Below, piece by piece: positions 1 through 9,003 of a stretch of 35,477 bases of DNA. Location of the stretch: IMG/VR virus record IMGVR_UViG_3300004806_000008, positions 1 through 35,477 of that record, one strand, 5' to 3'. Within the stretch, counting starts at the first letter, position 1; every line of letters starts with the position of its first letter. The position numbers and the translations under genes were made by a program. Under the pieces are notes generated by a model. The model was not told the origin of the DNA. It made no database searches and saw only the letters and a list, made by a program, of their open reading frames with translations. The DNA comes from a virus.

Positions 1-90
1 GAAGATTATGAAATGATTGGTTTAAAGACTTTATCAGGGCTTTGGCCTAAAGCTCTTTACTATCAACCTAGCGAAACTTTAGGCAATATT
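1..90 (+). repeat. Terminal direct repeat, left copy (circular contig overlap)
   Basis: Bases 1-90 are identical to 35388-35477. The repeat lies inside the gp4-like gene and keeps its frame across the join. This is what a circular assembly with an unremoved overlap looks like. I infer an assembly overlap rather than a biological terminal repeat, because phages with this kind of portal and terminase usually package headfuls. Confidence 0.9.
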
Positions 91-417
91 TATGTATGGC
101 CAAATCCATCGCAAGGTGAAATGCACATTTTTGCTGACACAGTATTTTCAAGATTTGTGACAATGAATGACACATTACAATTGCCACAGGGCTTTAATAT
201 GGCATTAAGATGGTGTTTAGCAGAACGTCTAATGCCTATGTATGGTAAAGCATCACAAACGCAAATAGCGATGATTCAAGCGTATGCTGCTCAATCTAAG
301 AGTACGTTAAAGCGTACAAATATGAAGCCAATTCAAAGTGCTAGATTCCAAGATGCAATGTTGTCAAGCAGACAAAAAGATGCTGGTTGGATTTTATCAG
401 GTGGATTCTTTAGATAG
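1..417 (+). CDS. P22 gp4-like tail accessory protein, C-terminal part (gene split by the contig join)
   Basis: This is the downstream part of a gene that begins at 34833 and continues across the circular join; the frame is the same on both sides and the joined product is 323 residues. The part here is 138 residues, contains LKTLSGLWPKALYYQP, and stops 8 bases before the next gene. In P22, gp4 binds below the portal and prepares the neck for gp10. The role is inferred from the N-terminal part (helical start with an ETPTPEAAQDA motif) and from the gp10-like gene that follows. P22 gp4 is only about 166 residues; part of the excess is an inserted beta module in the N-terminal half. Confidence 0.75.
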   Translation, partial: EDYEMIGLKTLSGLWPKALYYQPSETLGNIYVWPNPSQGEMHIFADTVFSRFVTMNDTLQLPQGFNMALRWCLAERLMPMYGKASQTQIAMIQAYAAQSKSTLKRTNMKPIQSARFQDAMLSSRQKDAGWILSGGFFR

Positions 418-425
418 GAAAATGA

Positions 426-2411
426 ATGCCAGATTTTGGATTTGTTGGGCCAAGTTATGTTGCTCCAAGCATTTATGCAAATGCAGAGGATTGCATTAAC
501 TTTCGACCTGAGATTGATCCTACAAAACAGGCTGGTGATCGTGGAGTAGTTGCTTTATATCCCACGCCAGGATTAACATCACAAATTAAATTGCAAAATA
601 CTGCTCCTGTACGAGGTATGCGTACCGTATCAGGTGGTCAGTATATGGTTGCAGTTTGTGGTCAATATGTTTATGTTATTACTTCAAATCTTACGCCTAC
701 TTTAGTTGGACAATTAAATTCATCAACAGGCCAAGTAGGTATTACTGATAACGGATTAAATGTCTATATTGTAGATGGAACTTATCGTTATACATGGCGA
801 ATATCTAACCCTGCTTCTGCACAATTTATAGGTTCAGTTACAGGCACAACTCTAACTGTAACATTGATGAAATCTGGCACAATTGCGGTTGGTCAGTCAT
901 TGTTTGGTGTAGGCGTTTCATCAGAAACAGTTATTACGGGATTAGGCACAGGCACAGGTGGAACAGGTACTTATACAATTAATATTTCTCAGACAGAGCC
1001 ATCAGAAGTATTTAATAGTGCAGCAACTGGTACAACTTTTACAGGTTCAATAAGTGGAACAACTTTAACGGTGTCAGCCGTTTCAACAGGGACAATTTAT
1101 ATAGGACAAACAGTTCAAGGTTCAAGTGTTACTGCAAATACAGTTATTACAGCTCTAGGAACTGGATCAGGTGGCACAGGAACATATACAGTCAGCAATA
1201 GTCAATCTGTTGGCTCTGAAACAATGTATGGGTTAAATTTTAGTGTTATTCCTAGTTCAGATGGTGCATTTACAGGTGCAGATGTAGTAGATATTGTTGA
1301 TAACTATTTTATTTACAACAATCCTAATACCCAACAATGGGCAGCTTCTAATATTTTGAGTCCAATTACTTATTCATTAAGTTTTGCTAGTAAGTTTACA
1401 GGCCCTGATAATCTTGTATCTTTAATTGCTGATCATGGGCAAATCTATTTATTAGGTGAGCAAACATCGGAAGTTTGGGCAGATGCTGGCACATTCCCAT
1501 TTGCGTTTCAGCGTATTCCTGGTTCATCAAGTCAGCATGGTATCGTTGCTAAGTTTTCCGTTTCACGAGTTGGTAATTCGTTTGCTTATTTAAGCCGTAA
1601 TATTCGTGGTCAGTCCCAAATTGTATTAATGAACGGTTATTTTCCTGAACGCATTTCTACCCACGCTGTAGAAAATACTTTAGTCAACGCTTATGTAGAA
1701 GATGCAGTAGCGTGGACTTATCAGCAAGAAGGTCATGAAGTTTATGTTATTTCATTTCCTACACTTGATATTACTTGGGCATACGATGTTAGCACGGGAA
1801 TGTGGCATAAGTGGTTATATTGCGATAATTTTAATAATTACCATCGTCACAGGGGTAATTGCATTGCTAACTTTCAAAACATGGTATTGGTGGGTGATTG
1901 GGAAAACGGCACAATTTATGAACTTGATCCTACTAACTTTACAGACAATGGGCAAAACATACGCAGATTGCGTAGAGCACCACATTTAGTTTCAGATTTT
2001 CAACGTCAATATTTTGATGAATTACAAATCCATTTCCAACCAGGCGTAGGAACTACAGGATTATCTAATTCAGGATTTAGTGATTATATTGAAAGCCCAT
2101 TTACTGTAACTGCAAATCAAACATATTATGTGCCGAGTGGTTCAACCATTCTTTTAGGAACATTAGCTACTATTAATCAAGATACACAAACAACAAACCC
2201 ACAGGCTATGTTGCGTTGGTCAAACGATGGTGGTTCAACATGGTCAAATGAACATTGGGTAAGTATTGGTAAAGAGGGTAAATATAAAAATCGTGCCATT
2301 TGGCGTAGACTAGGAACAGCTCGAGATCGAGTATTTGAGGTTGTGGTAACTGATCCTGTTAAAGCTGTAATTGTTTCTGCAAACCTCAAAGCAAGCGTAG
2401 GTGAGTCATGA
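426..2411 (+). CDS. P22 gp10-like packaged-DNA stabilisation / tail hub protein
   Basis: 661 residues. The N-terminus ([20 protein letters not shown], then NFRPE and YPTPGL) is typical of the P22 gp10 family, which closes the portal after packaging and forms the tail hub. P22 gp10 is about 472 residues. The excess is largely two tandem copies of a Thr/Gly-rich beta module at residues 134-197 and 205-268. After the modules the family sequence resumes ([13 protein letters not shown]; later LGEQTSEVW and [20 protein letters not shown]). I chose the ATG at 426 over the out-of-frame ATG at 422. It follows the gp4-like gene by 8 bases and overlaps the next gene by 4 (ATGA). Confidence 0.85.
   Translation: MPDFGFVGPSYVAPSIYANAEDCINFRPEIDPTKQAGDRGVVALYPTPGLTSQIKLQNTAPVRGMRTVSGGQYMVAVCGQYVYVITSNLTPTLVGQLNSSTGQVGITDNGLNVYIVDGTYRYTWRISNPASAQFIGSVTGTTLTVTLMKSGTIAVGQSLFGVGVSSETVITGLGTGTGGTGTYTINISQTEPSEVFNSAATGTTFTGSISGTTLTVSAVSTGTIYIGQTVQGSSVTANTVITALGTGSGGTGTYTVSNSQSVGSETMYGLNFSVIPSSDGAFTGADVVDIVDNYFIYNNPNTQQWAASNILSPITYSLSFASKFTGPDNLVSLIADHGQIYLLGEQTSEVWADAGTFPFAFQRIPGSSSQHGIVAKFSVSRVGNSFAYLSRNIRGQSQIVLMNGYFPERISTHAVENTLVNAYVEDAVAWTYQQEGHEVYVISFPTLDITWAYDVSTGMWHKWLYCDNFNNYHRHRGNCIANFQNMVLVGDWENGTIYELDPTNFTDNGQNIRRLRRAPHLVSDFQRQYFDELQIHFQPGVGTTGLSNSGFSDYIESPFTVTANQTYYVPSGSTILLGTLATINQDTQTTNPQAMLRWSNDGGSTWSNEHWVSIGKEGKYKNRAIWRRLGTARDRVFEVVVTDPVKAVIVSANLKASVGES
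825..1016 (+). repeat. Inserted beta module, copy 1 (protein-level repeat)
   Basis: Codes for residues 134-197 of the gp10-like protein. The pattern is F-x-G-S-V-x-GTTLTV, then SGTIAVGQ, then [17 protein letters not shown], then a Ser-Gln-Thr end. Copy 2 lies directly downstream and a third copy is in the gp4-like protein (35067-35270). The alternation of short polar and hydrophobic runs suggests a small beta-sandwich. Confidence 0.8.
1038..1229 (+). repeat. Inserted beta module, copy 2 (protein-level repeat)
   Basis: Codes for residues 205-268 of the gp10-like protein: [37 protein letters not shown], then a Ser-Gln-Ser end. It has the same length and motif order as copy 1, with many silent and conservative changes, so the duplication is not very recent. 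Confidence 0.8.
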
Positions 2412-2638
2412 GCAATTATATTGTTAATACCAATACTCCATATCCACAAGTTGAATTTTTAGATGTGACAACTAAAAGACCAACAAGGGCTTGGCAACAG
2501 TTTTTCTTAAATTTATTAAATTTTGGCAGTTCATCAACAGCTACAGCAGGTTTAGCCACTTTGCCGAGCAATCCTGTAGGTTTTATGCTAGTAACGGTGA
2601 ACGGTCAACAATATAAAGTGCCTTATTACAATGTCTAA
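2408..2638 (+). CDS. Small virion-associated protein of unknown function
   Basis: 76 residues. The ATG overlaps the stop of the gp10-like gene (ATGA), so translation is probably coupled. The N-terminal half has PYPQVEFLD and a [14 protein letters not shown] helix, followed by a Ser/Thr/Ala linker and a short C-terminal strand (GQQYKVPYY). There are no cysteines, signal peptide or clear membrane segment. Its place between the gp10-like protein and the ejection-protein genes suggests a minor tail or neck component, but I do not recognise the family. Confidence 0.7.
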   Translation: MSNYIVNTNTPYPQVEFLDVTTKRPTRAWQQFFLNLLNFGSSSTATAGLATLPSNPVGFMLVTVNGQQYKVPYYNV

Positions 2639-2999
2639 CGCACTTAAAATATTATACGAATCTATCAAACATCGTACATCATTAGATTACGAGGAGTTTA
2701 AAACATTGTTAGATGATTGGATTAAAATACCATTGTATGAAAACAACACTTTAGTGGGTTGTGTCATACAAAAAGACAATGAAGTGCATATAGGTTACAA
2801 AGAGCAACCTAAATCGTCAATTAGAAAACATTTAAAAGAAACATTAAAAAAAATATTAGATCAATATGGTTTTGCAATGACTGCGGTTATGGATGACAAC
2901 GAAAAAGGTTTAATTTTTTGTAAACGGCTAGGATTCTATGAAATTGCAAGAGAAGGTAGTAAAATTATACTAAAATGCGACAGGTGCAAATATGTTTAA
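2631..2999 (+). CDS. GNAT-like acetyltransferase domain protein
   Basis: 122 residues, overlapping the genes on both sides by 8 bases. The second half fits the end of a GNAT fold: a helix (HLKETLKKILDQYG), then DNEKGLIFCKRLGFYEIAREG, where the asparagine-x-x-glycine and the F-x-x-R-LGF run match the acetyl-CoA-binding helix and following strand of GNAT enzymes. GNATs move an acetyl group from acetyl-CoA to an amine. The classical Q/R-x-x-G-x-G/A loop is not obvious, so activity is uncertain. Small GNAT-like genes do occur among podovirus tail genes; the substrate is unknown. Confidence 0.65.
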   Translation: MSNALKILYESIKHRTSLDYEEFKTLLDDWIKIPLYENNTLVGCVIQKDNEVHIGYKEQPKSSIRKHLKETLKKILDQYGFAMTAVMDDNEKGLIFCKRLGFYEIAREGSKIILKCDRCKYV

Positions 3000-3873
3000 A
3001 AAAATCTATGCTAGTAGGGCACAAACACGAGCAATGGGCTTATTTGACCCTATTGGCGATCCTTTTGGTGGTGTAGCTTATGGTGAGCGTAATGATCCTG
3101 TAACAGCAGGAATTGTTGTAGGTGGTTCATTATTAGGTGGTGCAATTCAAGGTAACGCTGCACAAAAAGCGGCGCAAACACAAGCTGATGCAAATGCAAG
3201 AGCTCAACAGCAATTATTAGAAACAGGTCAACAGGCAAGTCAAGTATATCAACCTTACCAACAATTAGGTCAAACAGGTATAAATGCTTTAAATCAAGCA
3301 ATACCTGGATTATCTACTGCACCAAACGTGTATCAGCCACAAGCTAATTACACGCCAATGACTAATGCAGATTTAAACGCACAATTAGCACCTAATTACG
3401 CATTTCAATTACAACAAGGTCAAGGTGCATTAAATCAAGCTGCAAATGCGGCTGGTGGAATGGTTGGTGGCAACGCTTTAAGAGGCCTACAAGACTATAC
3501 ACAAAGTTTTGCGGGTAATGCGTATCAAAATGCTTTAAATAATTATATGGCTCAATACCAATTAGGATTAAGTTCTAATATGGGCCAACAAGCACAAGCC
3601 TACAATCAACAAACAGCTAATCAAACAAATATATATAATCGTTTGGCTGGTATTGCAGGAATTGGTTTACAAGGTGCAACAGGAGCTGCAAACGCACAAC
3701 TTGGCACAGGCTCTAATATTGCTCAACTTACACAGGGAATTGGTCAAGCTCAAGCAGCAGGGCAAATCGGCCAAGCTAACGCTTATGCAGGTGGTATTAA
3801 TAATTTAAGTAATTATGCTTTATTATCTAGTTTAAATAGACCAACATCTAATCCTAATGTTTTACCTGGGTAA
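2992..3873 (+). CDS. Putative internal virion / DNA ejection protein, Gln/Ala/Gly-rich
   Basis: 293 residues; the start overlaps the upstream gene by 8 bases. After a short basic N-terminus there is a glycine-rich, possibly membrane-active stretch (TAGIVVGGSLLGGAIQG, about residues 39-55), then long Gln/Ala/Asn-rich helices with many Tyr-Gln pairs. Composition and position, just after the tail accessory genes and before two larger virion proteins, resemble P22-type ejection proteins (gp7, gp20, gp16 in P22), which leave the capsid with the DNA and help it cross the envelope. No enzyme motif is visible. Role assigned mainly from context. Confidence 0.6.
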   Translation: MFKKIYASRAQTRAMGLFDPIGDPFGGVAYGERNDPVTAGIVVGGSLLGGAIQGNAAQKAAQTQADANARAQQQLLETGQQASQVYQPYQQLGQTGINALNQAIPGLSTAPNVYQPQANYTPMTNADLNAQLAPNYAFQLQQGQGALNQAANAAGGMVGGNALRGLQDYTQSFAGNAYQNALNNYMAQYQLGLSSNMGQQAQAYNQQTANQTNIYNRLAGIAGIGLQGATGAANAQLGTGSNIAQLTQGIGQAQAAGQIGQANAYAGGINNLSNYALLSSLNRPTSNPNVLPG

Positions 3874-3885
3874 TCGGAGATTAAT

Positions 3886-5247
3886 ATGGCAGATTTTAGA
3901 ACCGATACAAGTGCAATTAAGGTAGAACCCCAAAAAGGTATGTCTTTAGCCGATATGTTAAATATTCAAAAATCATCTTATGAATTAAGTAAGTTGAAGG
4001 AATTGTATCCTTCTATGATTTCTGAACAACAAGCTAAATCAAAACTTGCTGGAATACAAGCAGACGTTGCAGAACAAAAAGCTCCAATTGAAGTGCAATC
4101 TGCGAGTACACAATTAAATACACAACAACTAGAAAACATCAATAAACACGCTAATAATACAATTAATTCTATACAAAAATTATTTACTAAGCCAGATTTA
4201 ACTACAGAAGATATTGTAAAAGAAGCTACTGAGCTAAATAAAATTCAGGGTGGTACGCCACAATCATTAGCGATGGTTTTACAAAGTTTGCCAAAAAATG
4301 CAACTAAAACACAATTACAATTTTGGTTGGCACAAAAACAATTATCAACAGTTGATGCTTTACAACAAATAGAAAAACGCTACCCATCTCCACAAATGCA
4401 AAATCTTGGAAATGTGGTTGTCCCTGTTCAAATGGGCAATCAAATGCTTACAGGTCAAGCACCAGGTCAGCAAGTTGGAATGGCAAGCAAATTAGGTTTA
4501 GGCCCATCAACAGAAGTAACGGCAACAGAAAATGATCCAAGTGGATTACCACCAGGAACTAAATATTATTTAGGTAGTGATAGTAGACCAATTGTATCTG
4601 GTAATGCTCCACAAACAACTACACAACTTGAAGTGGGTAATAAATTAGTTAACGAGGCAAGAGAAGCTGCAAAAACTGCTTCAATTAATCAATTCCAATC
4701 TAATCGAATTATAAAATTAGCTGGTGAAACTAATGTAGGTACTGCTTCTGAAATTTGGCGTGAAGTGCAAGGTGGAACTTCTATTGTGCCTTGGACTTCT
4801 GATAGTGCTTCAAATTACGATAAATTAGGCCATGTTCTTGCACAACAAGTTCAAACAACTGCACAACAACCAGGAATTAATGGTACAAATGCAGGTCAAG
4901 CATTATCTGCTGAAGTTTCAGGTAATAGAAAATGGACTAAAGAAGCTATTCAAGATACAGCAAGAATTAATAGAGCAGCAGGTGAGGCAACTTTATTGTA
5001 TTCACAAGGTATTAACAATGCTTACAAATCAAAAAATCCTCAAAAAGCAATTGATTATCAAAATAAATGGAATCAAACGCTTAATATGGATACACTACGT
5101 TTGTTGGATGCTTTTAAAAACAAAAGTGAAGATTCTGAAGGATTTAAAGCATTGGTTAAAGAATTTGGCGGCCCTAAATCAGAAAAATTTATATCTGCTT
5201 CAAAGCATTTAGATAAAATAAATGAATTGATTACTAAAGGCGAATAA
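3886..5247 (+). CDS. Putative internal virion / ejection protein, helical
   Basis: 453 residues, preceded by TCGGAGATTAAT (GGAG) at good spacing. The stop TAA shares its last base with the next ATG (TAATG). The sequence is Gln/Asn/Lys-rich and mostly helical, with no cysteines or enzyme motif. A middle linker rich in Pro and Gly (about residues 195-235) separates two helical halves. The second half contains ANREAAKTA-type helices and TSIVPWTSDSASNYDKLGH. Operon position between two other putative ejection proteins supports an internal virion role; the family is not recognised. Confidence 0.55.
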   Translation: MADFRTDTSAIKVEPQKGMSLADMLNIQKSSYELSKLKELYPSMISEQQAKSKLAGIQADVAEQKAPIEVQSASTQLNTQQLENINKHANNTINSIQKLFTKPDLTTEDIVKEATELNKIQGGTPQSLAMVLQSLPKNATKTQLQFWLAQKQLSTVDALQQIEKRYPSPQMQNLGNVVVPVQMGNQMLTGQAPGQQVGMASKLGLGPSTEVTATENDPSGLPPGTKYYLGSDSRPIVSGNAPQTTTQLEVGNKLVNEAREAAKTASINQFQSNRIIKLAGETNVGTASEIWREVQGGTSIVPWTSDSASNYDKLGHVLAQQVQTTAQQPGINGTNAGQALSAEVSGNRKWTKEAIQDTARINRAAGEATLLYSQGINNAYKSKNPQKAIDYQNKWNQTLNMDTLRLLDAFKNKSEDSEGFKALVKEFGGPKSEKFISASKHLDKINELITKGE

Positions 5248-7991
5248 TGGCTGAAATTACATCTGCTGATTTATTAAAAGAAGGTGGTTATAATGGCCCA
5301 ATCGAAACGCCTACAGAATCTTCTTTTCCTAAAATAACCACTAAATTTGGTTATGTTAAAACTTACAAAAATTTAAACAAAGATCAAGTTTCGCATTTGA
5401 TTATTCATCATACTGGTGGATCAAATCCAGAAAGTGCTTTAAATTGGTGGAAAAATCCTGAATCTGGTGGCGTAGGAGCACATTATGTTGTTAATGCTGA
5501 TGGCTCAATTATTCAAACAGCACCATTAAATAAATCAACAGGTCACATTTTGCCAGACTTGGCAACAAAAAAAATAAACAATGCTTCAGCAATTGGAATT
5601 GAAGTTGTAGCACCTAGCGATAAAGATGTAACCCCTGCTCAACAAGATGCCGTATTAAATTTGTATAAAAATACAATTTCACCTGTTTATCCTAATATTA
5701 AACCTGAAAATATTTTAGGTCACGGACAAGAAGCAAAAGGTTATACAGGTAAACATGCTAGAGACATTTCTGAAGGTGCAACTGTTGTAAATTATGTAAG
5801 AAAAAATTTACAAAATCCAGAAATGGCATTTAATACAAATTTAGTTAAAAGCGAAGATTTGTTAAATTATGCAGAATCACCTGAAATGCAAGAAAAAAAT
5901 CAATCTAAAGTTAATGCAGGTTATGGGCAAATATTAAAAAATACAACGTCTAATTTAGTTAATCCTCGTTTTGTAGCACAAGATTTGGCAGCAAAAGCAG
6001 ATTTGGCGTATGGAGTTGTGCCAGGTGCAATTAATTTTGTGGGAACGCCATTTGCAAAATTAGCAAACGTGGGTGGGCAAGCAATTAATGCTATAACAGG
6101 TCAACCTACTGTTAATCCACAAGTAGGCACACAGGCATTATCTAATTTAACTGAAACAATGCAAAATCCTGTTGGTAAAGCATTTGGTATTACACAAGAA
6201 CCAGCATACAAAAATGAAATAGCAAATCGGATTGCAAACACTATTGGTAATGTTGTTGGTTTGCCTATTGATTACATAGCTAAAAAAACAGGTTTACCAA
6301 AAGAAGATATTGCATGGTATGCAAATGCTGCAGGTATTAAATTAGCACCTGCCTTAAAAAAGGGTTATACAGGAATAAGTGAAGAATTACAACGCACATT
6401 TGAAAACAAAAAACCTACAGTAACAATTGAAGGCGCAAATTATCATCCTGAACTTGATACAGAATCAAATATACCTAGATTTATTGAAAAAGAAGTTACT
6501 GTTCCTAAAGATATTTCACATTTAACCCCTGAAGAATTAGATCAATGGTTTGAAAATCCACAAAAAATTACAGGCACAGTAACAAAAACCAGATTAATGC
6601 CTAATCCTGAGCATCCAGAATTTAAAACACCTACTAGAAATATTGATGTTATAGAAGAAAACCCAGCATTGCCTACTCAACCTTTAGATGTTGGTACAAA
6701 ATCTCAAAGACAAAAACTTTTAGAAGATATTGGCATTGAACGTATTAGAAACTCAGCATTAGAAGGTGATTATAAAAATGCTAGTTCACAATACATTACA
6801 TCTAAAGCAGATAATGGCCCGTATGCTCAAGGTATGGGCGAACAAATACAACATGAAAAAGATGTATTAACAAATCATTTTGGTGGCGTAGAATCAGAAC
6901 TTGGTGGCACAGTACCTAGACGAGGCACATCATTTGAAGTGTCTGATGAAATGCAACGTGGTAAAACAGTAAAAACTGCGTTAGAAGAAGCACAAGAAGC
7001 ACATCAAAAGAAAACAACTGAATTATATAATAAAGCACACCAAGAAACAGGTGCAATACCTGTTGAATTAAATAATCTTAAAAATTATTTAGATAAAAAC
7101 TCAAATTTTGTTCATGCCCCTGAAAAAACTTTACGAAAAGGAATTAATGATTATTTAAATGAACAGGGTTTATTAGATGAAACTGGTGAAATTAAGCCAA
7201 TGACAGTTGGTCAGTCTGAACAATTGCGTAAATTTATTAATAAACAATATAACTATGAAACAAAAAACAAAATTGGTGATCTTGTAAATACAATTGATGA
7301 CGATGTTTTTAAAAATGTTCAAGGCCCAACGTATGAAGAAGCTAGAAAACATTTTAAAGCAGGCAAAGAAATTTATGATAATCCAAAGGCAATTAAAAAT
7401 TTATTATCAGATGAAGGCGTAAATCAAAAAATACCTGATGAAAAAGTTATCAATAAAATTGCCACGTTAGATGAAAGTCAATTTGGCCATTTAATTAACA
7501 CATTAAAAGAAACAGAAAAAACACAAGCATTAAGCGAAATTCAAACTGCACTAGTAAATCGAATTAAAGAAGCAGGACAATCTGAAATTGGTGAACCATT
7601 TAATGCTAGAGCTGCCGCTAAAGAACGTGCAAAATTATCGCAAAAATTAAACATTGCCTTTGCTGAAAATCCTGAATTATTAGATAAAATAGACAAAGGA
7701 ATTGAAGCGGGAAATATTTTACATATACCGACAAAATATCCTGGGGCTGCAGTTCAAACTAATTTGTTAAAAAATAAATTTGGCGAAATAGCCTTGCAAC
7801 GAGCAGGAACAACAATTGGTGCTGGAATGGGTGGTTTTGTTGGTGGCCCAATTGGTGGTGCTATTGGTGCAGCAGGTGGTGAATTTTTAGGCGGTAAAGG
7901 TGCAACAAGATTAAAATCTGGCAGACAAACTAAGCAATTACAAAAAGAAATTACGCCAACAGGAACAAAACTTTCAGATATAGGAAAATAA
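5247..7991 (+). CDS. Large ejection protein with N-terminal N-acetylmuramoyl-L-alanine amidase domain
   Basis: 914 residues. Residues about 30-185 form an Amidase_2/PGRP-like domain: SHLIIHHTGGSNPE (zinc-binding HH at 54-55), AHYVVNADGSIIQ, SAIGIEVV, ILGHGQEAKG (His159) and KHARDISEG (Lys169 and Asp173 near the last ligand position). Such domains cut the amide bond between muramic acid and L-alanine of peptidoglycan. The rest is a long helical region ending in a glycine-zipper stretch (GAGMGGFVGGPIGGAIGAAG, about residues 855-880) that could insert in a membrane. A wall hydrolase fused to a long virion protein fits local peptidoglycan opening during DNA entry, like the lytic domain of T7 gp16. 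It is separate from the GH19 lysis enzyme at 10186. Confidence 0.75.
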   Translation: MAEITSADLLKEGGYNGPIETPTESSFPKITTKFGYVKTYKNLNKDQVSHLIIHHTGGSNPESALNWWKNPESGGVGAHYVVNADGSIIQTAPLNKSTGHILPDLATKKINNASAIGIEVVAPSDKDVTPAQQDAVLNLYKNTISPVYPNIKPENILGHGQEAKGYTGKHARDISEGATVVNYVRKNLQNPEMAFNTNLVKSEDLLNYAESPEMQEKNQSKVNAGYGQILKNTTSNLVNPRFVAQDLAAKADLAYGVVPGAINFVGTPFAKLANVGGQAINAITGQPTVNPQVGTQALSNLTETMQNPVGKAFGITQEPAYKNEIANRIANTIGNVVGLPIDYIAKKTGLPKEDIAWYANAAGIKLAPALKKGYTGISEELQRTFENKKPTVTIEGANYHPELDTESNIPRFIEKEVTVPKDISHLTPEELDQWFENPQKITGTVTKTRLMPNPEHPEFKTPTRNIDVIEENPALPTQPLDVGTKSQRQKLLEDIGIERIRNSALEGDYKNASSQYITSKADNGPYAQGMGEQIQHEKDVLTNHFGGVESELGGTVPRRGTSFEVSDEMQRGKTVKTALEEAQEAHQKKTTELYNKAHQETGAIPVELNNLKNYLDKNSNFVHAPEKTLRKGINDYLNEQGLLDETGEIKPMTVGQSEQLRKFINKQYNYETKNKIGDLVNTIDDDVFKNVQGPTYEEARKHFKAGKEIYDNPKAIKNLLSDEGVNQKIPDEKVINKIATLDESQFGHLINTLKETEKTQALSEIQTALVNRIKEAGQSEIGEPFNARAAAKERAKLSQKLNIAFAENPELLDKIDKGIEAGNILHIPTKYPGAAVQTNLLKNKFGEIALQRAGTTIGAGMGGFVGGPIGGAIGAAGGEFLGGKGATRLKSGRQTKQLQKEITPTGTKLSDIGK

Positions 7992-7992
7992 C

Positions 7993-8787
7993 ATGGCTGT
8001 TTTATTATCACCAATTGGAAATGGATTTCAATTTCTAACCACAACTGGATTGCCGTTAAATGGTGGGTATATTTATACTTATCAGGCAGGTTCAACAACT
8101 TCTTTAACTACTTATTCAGACGTTAATGGATTAATACCAAATGCTAATCCCATTATTTTGGGAACTGATGGCAGACCTCAAACTGAAATATGGTTAACAC
8201 AAGGGTTTTCTTATAAATTCATATTAACTGATTCTAGTAATAATCAAATACAAACGTATGATAATCTTTATGGAATTTTGCAAACTGCACCAGCAGTATC
8301 AGGAACAGTTCCTAGTGGATTAATTGCTATATGGTCAGGTTCAATTGGCTCTATTCCAAGTGGTTGGACATTATGTAATGGTCAAAATGGCACACCAGAT
8401 TTAAGAAATTCATTTATTTTGGGTGCGGGCAATAGTTACGCAGTAGGTGTAACAGGTGGTTCAACAGATGCAATTGTGCCAAGTCATACACATAGTGCAA
8501 CATCTAGCTCTAGTGCAAGTTCAAGTTCAACAGCAACAGTTACTGATCCTGGTCACTTTCATAGTATTGATGCTGGTGGAACAAGTCCGACTGGTGGCTC
8601 ACAAGCAACTGGTAGTGGAACAATACAAACAAGTGTGGCAACTTCTACATCTACAACAGGCATTTCAGTTGGTGTGGCTACTACAACATCTGTATCTACT
8701 TCAACAACGATAGCAACAACAGGTACAAGCGTTACTAATGCCAATATGCCGCCATACTATGCTTTAGCCTTCATTATGAAAACATAG
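7993..8787 (+). CDS. Tail fibre with phage collar domain
   Basis: 264 residues, starting one base after the upstream stop. Residues 1-95 (GGYIYTYQAGSTTS, ILGTDGRPQTEIWL, YKFILTDSSNN) look like a short beta domain of the kind that attaches fibres to podovirus heads, comparable in layout to the P22 tailspike head-binding domain (inference). Residues 107-155 match a phage tail collar domain: SGLIAIWSGSIGSIPSGWTL, CNGQNGTPDLRNSFILGAG. The rest is Ser/Thr-rich with His pairs (SHTHS, GHFHS) and ends in MPPYYALAFIMKT, the usual end of collar-domain fibres. Probably a receptor-binding fibre; it is far from the other fibre genes and next to lysis genes. Confidence 0.75.
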   Translation: MAVLLSPIGNGFQFLTTTGLPLNGGYIYTYQAGSTTSLTTYSDVNGLIPNANPIILGTDGRPQTEIWLTQGFSYKFILTDSSNNQIQTYDNLYGILQTAPAVSGTVPSGLIAIWSGSIGSIPSGWTLCNGQNGTPDLRNSFILGAGNSYAVGVTGGSTDAIVPSHTHSATSSSSASSSSTATVTDPGHFHSIDAGGTSPTGGSQATGSGTIQTSVATSTSTTGISVGVATTTSVSTSTTIATTGTSVTNANMPPYYALAFIMKT

Positions 8788-8789
8788 GT

Positions 8790-9002
8790 ATGGATATGAC
8801 TGAAATCGATCCAGTAAAAATTGGCGTTATGTGGCAAAAAGTTGAAGCTATGGAAAAAGAAGTAGCTGAAATGAGAAGCGACATTAAAGAATTACTTGCA
8901 ATGGCCAATAAAGGTCGTGGTGGGTTTTGGGTTGGTATGATGGTTGTATCAGGGTTAAGCACATTGATTGGTTATTTTACACACGTTTTTGCGAATAAAT
9001 AA
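8790..9002 (+). CDS. Small coiled-coil plus membrane-anchor protein (XhlA-like), lysis cassette
   Basis: 70 residues. A charged heptad-like helix (WQKVEAMEKEVAEMRSDIKE) is followed by a glycine-rich turn and one membrane span (GGFWVGMMVVSGLSTLIGYF, about residues 44-63). This order is like the haemolysin XhlA family and many phage holin-associated proteins. The second in-frame ATG at 8796 is an alternative start. It follows the fibre gene by 2 bases and is the first of several membrane proteins before the endolysin. Function in lysis is inferred. Confidence 0.7.
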   Translation: MDMTEIDPVKIGVMWQKVEAMEKEVAEMRSDIKELLAMANKGRGGFWVGMMVVSGLSTLIGYFTHVFANK

Positions 9003-9003
9003 T

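Noticed and set aside
1-90. Biological direct terminal repeat
   Set aside because: It is very short, lies inside a gene and keeps its frame; an assembly overlap is the simpler reading, though read depth was not available.
7754-8098. Minus-strand frame of 114 codons
   Set aside because: Opposite the glycine-zipper end of the amidase protein; the Pro/Ala-rich product is the complement of Gly codons.
8968-9003. Upstream ATG start for the 148-residue lysis-cassette gene
   Set aside because: The extra residues only mirror the membrane-coding part of the preceding gene; the GTG at 9004 follows that gene's stop and fits coupled starts in this cassette.
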